A stretch of 8,964 nt of DNA, taken from NCBI GenBank assembly GCA_035646395.1, contig DASRPK010000039.1:1-8964 (forward strand), written 5' to 3'. Of the stretch, positions 6,265-8,964 are shown in pieces. Each line of letters begins with the position of its first letter. Positions within the stretch are counted from its first letter, which is position 1. The notes beneath the pieces are model-generated. The model was given only the letters and a program-made list of their open reading frames with translations. It did not search any database and was not told the origin of the DNA. Made by a program: the position numbers and the translations under genes. The DNA comes from JABWBJ01 sp035646395. Its GTDB lineage: Bacteria; Gemmatimonadota; Gemmatimonadetes; Gemmatimonadales; Gemmatimonadaceae.

Positions 6265-8427
6265 ATGACCGCGCGCGCTTCCCTCGCACTTGCCGGATCG
6301 GCGCTCACCATTCTGGCGATGGCCTGCGCTCAGGAATCCTCGACGACCAGGTTTCTCGAGCCAGACGTTGGTGCGATGGCAAAGGCGACGCCGCCGCCTC
6401 CTTCCGGCGCCCTTTCCCTGTGCAAAGCCGCTGGCGTGGGAGTCGGCACAGGGACTGTCTTCACGTTCAATGTTGTCCTCGCGGGCGTGGCGCGCACAGC
6501 GAACGTTGCCGCGGGAAGCTGTCTCAACCTGACTGCTCCCGCCGAGCGAACACCGAGCTCCAAGGGATGGTACCAGCGAAAGACGGACGACGTGGCCGCG
6601 CTCCTGCCATCGGGGACCAGGCTCGCGGTGGACGCAGCGGCGCTGGACGCCTCGCAGGTGTCGGCGATCATGAGCGGCGCGGGCGTGCAGGCGTCGAGCA
6701 GCTTGCTTCTGAACCTTGTGCAGCAGCTGATTGCGGCCGACCTCAACGTACTGCGCGGTGCTCAGCCAACGCCCGCCGTGGCGCAGGCGATGGCGGACGC
6801 TAACGCCGGTATCGCGATCGACCAGTTACCGCCCATCACCCTCACGACTTCTCTTGCGGCGTCGGAGATGAGCGCACTGGTGAACACGCTCTCGGCGTTC
6901 AACGAGGGCAAGTTGACCCTGCCCCCTGCGCCGGCCACGACGCAGCTCGCGATCACCGAACGCGAGGACGCACTCACGGAGCTGCTCTCTATCGTGTGCG
7001 CGCCTAACGCCGCGTGCACCGGCGTGAACCTCGGCAGCCGGTCCGTTACGGCGGCCACGTCCAGCGGCCAGACGACCACGGTCACGTTCACCAACCGCGG
7101 CAAGCCCGTCCTGCGCATCTGCAAGGTGGCCGGCGCCGGCGTGACCCAGGGGACGGTGTACAGGTTCAGCGCGGGCGGCATCAACGTCGTGAGCTCGGGA
7201 CAGGCAGACGTCGCCGCGGGCGACTGCGAGGACATCGAGCTGATCGAGGCGACCTACTCGGTCATCGAGGACGTTCCCGATGGCGAAACTGTGCAGTCGA
7301 TCGTATGTGCACCGGTCGCTGCGTGCCCCGACATCAACGCGTCGGTGGGTGAAACGAAAGTCGCCGTGGTGCGCGGCCTGACGACGGTCACGTTCACCAA
7401 CCGCTCCATCATCGGCACGTTACGCATCTGCAAGGTCGCCGGCGCGGGCGTAAGCTCGGGCACCGTGTTCGGCTTCTCGGCGGGCGGCATCAACCTGAGC
7501 GATGCGGGGAGCTACAACGTTCCAGCGGGCGGGTGCGAGGACGGACAGCTCGAGGAGGGGAACTACCTGGTGAACGAGTCCGTGCCGGTCGGAATGACCG
7601 TGTCCGGAATTTCGTGCGTCCCGGCAACCGCGTGCTCCAACGTCAGCCTTTCCGTTGGCGCGCTGCACGCGCAGGTCACTGGCGCATTGACGACGACGGT
7701 CACGTTCACCAACCGCTCCATCATCGGCACGCTACGCATATGCAAGGTCGCAGGAGCCGGCGTGGCCGCGGGCACGGCATTCACCTTCTCAGCGGGCGGC
7801 ATCAACGTGAATGATGCAGGGAGCTATAACGTTCCGGCGGGCGGCTGCCAGGACGAGCAACTCCAGGAAGGCCACTACTCGGTCGGCGAATCCGCATCGA
7901 GCGGGACCACCGTGTCCGCAATCGACTGCGCCCCCGTCAGCGCGTGCTCCAACATCAGCCTGTCCGTCGGCGCTCTCCAGGCGGTGGTCGCCGGTGCGTC
8001 GTTGACGACGGTCACGTTCACCAACCGCTCCACCATCGCGACCCTGCGAATCTGCGCAATCGCCAGCACCGGTCAGAGCGGCGTATTCGCGTTCTCGGCA
8101 GGTGGCATCAACATCAGTGACGCCGCCAGCTACAGCGTCGCCGCCGGCGGGTGCCAGGACAAGCAACTGCAGGAGGGAAGTTATCTGGTGACCGAGGTCG
8201 TGCCGGCCGGGAGTACGGTGTCAAACATCACCTGCGCCCCGACCAACGCATGTTCCAACGTCAGTGTCGCGTCAGGCACACTCCACGCCGCGCTCACCGG
8301 CGCAACGACGACGTCGATCACGTTCACGAACATTCCATCAGGGGCCGATCTGGCGTCACTGCGATGGGGCGGCGTGGCCGGCCGGATTACGCGCGCGGGG
8401 CCGCACGCGGGGAACGGGATCCACTGA
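6265..8427 (+). CDS. Secreted repeat (probable lipo-) protein with five prealbumin-like modules and an inserted helical domain, 720 aa
   Basis: ATG 6265 follows GGAG by five bases. Residues 1-20 are an export signal ending LAMA before Cys21; the lipobox is imperfect, so lipidation is probable, not certain. Five modules follow, each starting (L)RICKVAGAGV...FSAGGIN and ending TVTFTNR: module 1 about 50-280, modules 2-5 from residues 283, 386, 490 and 594. Each carries four cysteines (RIC, GGC, CAP, ACS positions), which could pair as two disulfides. Module 1 is split: Cys53 and Cys86 precede, and Cys245 and Cys251 follow, a helical insertion at about 91-226 with LLNLVQQLIAADLNVLRGA and EMSALVNTLSAFNEGKL. 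That insertion resembles the helical domain after GYWKNH motifs in other secreted bacterial proteins, with the GYWKNH motif itself degenerate here (KGWYQRK). Such modules are usually stalk or adhesin parts. The last ~25 residues match no module and may be read from a rearranged junction. No sorting signal was seen. Function beyond surface structure is unknown. Confidence 0.85.
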   Translation: MTARASLALAGSALTILAMACAQESSTTRFLEPDVGAMAKATPPPPSGALSLCKAAGVGVGTGTVFTFNVVLAGVARTANVAAGSCLNLTAPAERTPSSKGWYQRKTDDVAALLPSGTRLAVDAAALDASQVSAIMSGAGVQASSSLLLNLVQQLIAADLNVLRGAQPTPAVAQAMADANAGIAIDQLPPITLTTSLAASEMSALVNTLSAFNEGKLTLPPAPATTQLAITEREDALTELLSIVCAPNAACTGVNLGSRSVTAATSSGQTTTVTFTNRGKPVLRICKVAGAGVTQGTVYRFSAGGINVVSSGQADVAAGDCEDIELIEATYSVIEDVPDGETVQSIVCAPVAACPDINASVGETKVAVVRGLTTVTFTNRSIIGTLRICKVAGAGVSSGTVFGFSAGGINLSDAGSYNVPAGGCEDGQLEEGNYLVNESVPVGMTVSGISCVPATACSNVSLSVGALHAQVTGALTTTVTFTNRSIIGTLRICKVAGAGVAAGTAFTFSAGGINVNDAGSYNVPAGGCQDEQLQEGHYSVGESASSGTTVSAIDCAPVSACSNISLSVGALQAVVAGASLTTVTFTNRSTIATLRICAIASTGQSGVFAFSAGGINISDAASYSVAAGGCQDKQLQEGSYLVTEVVPAGSTVSNITCAPTNACSNVSVASGTLHAALTGATTTSITFTNIPSGADLASLRWGGVAGRITRAGPHAGNGIH
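7111..8346 (+). repeat. Four tandem ~312-bp coding repeats (modules 2-5)
   Basis: Units begin at 7111, 7420, 7732 and 8044, with spacing 309, 312 and 312 bases. The 20-mer ACGGTCACGTTCACCAACCG occurs exactly at 7078, 7384, 7696 and 8008, marking the end of each preceding module. Units 3 and 4 are the most alike: 7381-7432 and 7693-7744 differ at only two positions by eye (TTA/CTA and CTG/ATG contexts). Unit 5 lacks two residues in its opening (ICAIASTGQSG) and is the most diverged at its start. The pattern indicates tandem duplication with partial homogenisation, and copy number may vary between strains. Confidence 0.9.
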
Positions 8428-8469
8428 CCGCGTGCGGGCATCGACCTGTCGTTCTTCTGCCAGCGCGAT

Positions 8470-8964
8470 TGGACCCGCAGCGCACCTGACGCCGCCGAGG
8501 CGTTTACGCACGGCGTGAACCTTTTGCGTGAACACGTTCGGCCCTCGGTGCGCATGCATTACACGGTCCAGCGCGCCGGGGACGTGCCTAACGTGGTTCC
8601 CGACTATGCCAGGATCTGGATGTGGGTGCGGGACTCCAAGAGCGCCGGCGCCGACGCGGTGCTCGAGCGCGTCAAACAGATCGCGCAAGGCGCGGCACAG
8701 ATCGCCGGCGTCGAGTCGAAACTCACGGTGCAAGCAGGCGACTACGAGATCCTGGTCAACTACACCGGCGCAAAGTTGCTGCACCAGAACATGACGGCCC
8801 TTGGTCCGATCCAGTACACGCAGCAGGAAGTGGATTTCGCCAAGGCGATCCAGCGCGCCGCGGGGACTCCCGAAAATGGGCTCAACGGCGCACTCCGTCC
8901 CCTCGATCCACCGGGGCTACCGCCGGACGGCGGCTCAACTGACGTCGGCGACGTGAGCTGGCTG
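8470..8964 (+). pseudogene. AbgB-type M20 amidohydrolase, 5'-truncated C-terminal portion (runs off right edge)
   Basis: From 8470 the frame reads TRSAPDAAEAFTHGVNLLREH, then PNVVPDYARIWMWVRD, VKQIAQGAAQIAG and finally GGSTDVGDVSW at the edge. These are landmark segments of the M20D family of aminobenzoyl-glutamate hydrolase-like (AbgB) amidohydrolases, which cleave amide bonds in a metal-dependent way. In full-length members (roughly 450-550 residues) some 250 residues lie upstream, including most metal ligands. Here only 14 codons separate the homology from the previous gene's stop (8425-8427), in the same frame, and no homologous upstream part is visible in any frame. The first in-frame starts are GTG 8515, GTG 8548 and ATG 8554, inside the conserved domain and without a clear ribosome binding site. 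The frame stays open for 165 codons with no decay, so the truncation is recent, the piece is still read through some other start, or the junction is an assembly artefact. Active enzyme is unlikely. Confidence 0.75.

Noticed and set aside
7078..8030. CRISPR-like array from the regularly spaced exact 20-mer
   Set aside because: Spacing is ~310 bp, the intervening DNA is itself repeated, and everything lies in one open reading frame; these are protein repeats.
8345..8470. Frameshifted upstream part of the amidohydrolase in the lipoprotein tail
   Set aside because: I tried all plus-strand frames and found only scattered weak resemblance (an HAGN string), with wrong spacing to the conserved family motif.

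Overview
The window is high-GC bacterial DNA, and every product whose N-terminus can be judged is exported or membrane-bound. The style is TolB-like lipoproteins, CotH-family proteins, DUF2231, prealbumin-like repeat lipoproteins and exported hydrolases. This, with repeated use of the octamer GCCTAACG, suggests a Gemmatimonadota-like (or Acidobacteriota-like) soil or sediment bacterium. That placement is inference from style; no rRNA or marker gene is present.

Left block (1-1669, minus strand): a two-gene unit. A short LuxR-type HTH protein with two N-terminal membrane segments (1100-1669, GTG start with a strong ribosome binding site) overlaps by ATGA with a secreted CotH-kinase-family protein that carries an EF-hand-like loop. 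The CotH gene has no stop here and runs off the left edge. A 120-bp divergent intergenic region with a 10-bp palindrome separates this unit from the plus-strand genes.

Middle block (1790-4306, plus strand): a DUF2231 four-helix membrane protein is followed by a 579-residue exported alpha/beta-hydrolase (serine-esterase type) with a visible Ser/Asp/His set. Directly behind the esterase is a short, frameshifted, diverged relic of the N-terminal region of a second copy of the same gene. It runs into the 3' end of the next, convergent gene.

Right block (4300-8964): a TolB-like PD40 propeller lipoprotein (minus) and a 720-residue repeat lipoprotein (plus) diverge from a 345-bp intergenic region. 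The repeat protein has five four-cysteine prealbumin-like modules. The first module is split by a helical domain resembling the one that follows GYWKNH motifs in other secreted bacterial proteins. In the same frame just after its stop is the C-terminal half of an AbgB-type M20 amidohydrolase without its 5' half, open to the right edge.

Overall this is an envelope and secretome neighbourhood with signs of gene duplication and decay (an esterase relic and a truncated amidohydrolase). No CRISPR array, tRNA, rRNA, transposase or recognisable defence system was seen. The most unusual items are the membrane-tethered LuxR/CotH pair and the domain-inserted repeat lipoprotein. I see no evidence that the blocks form a single new system.
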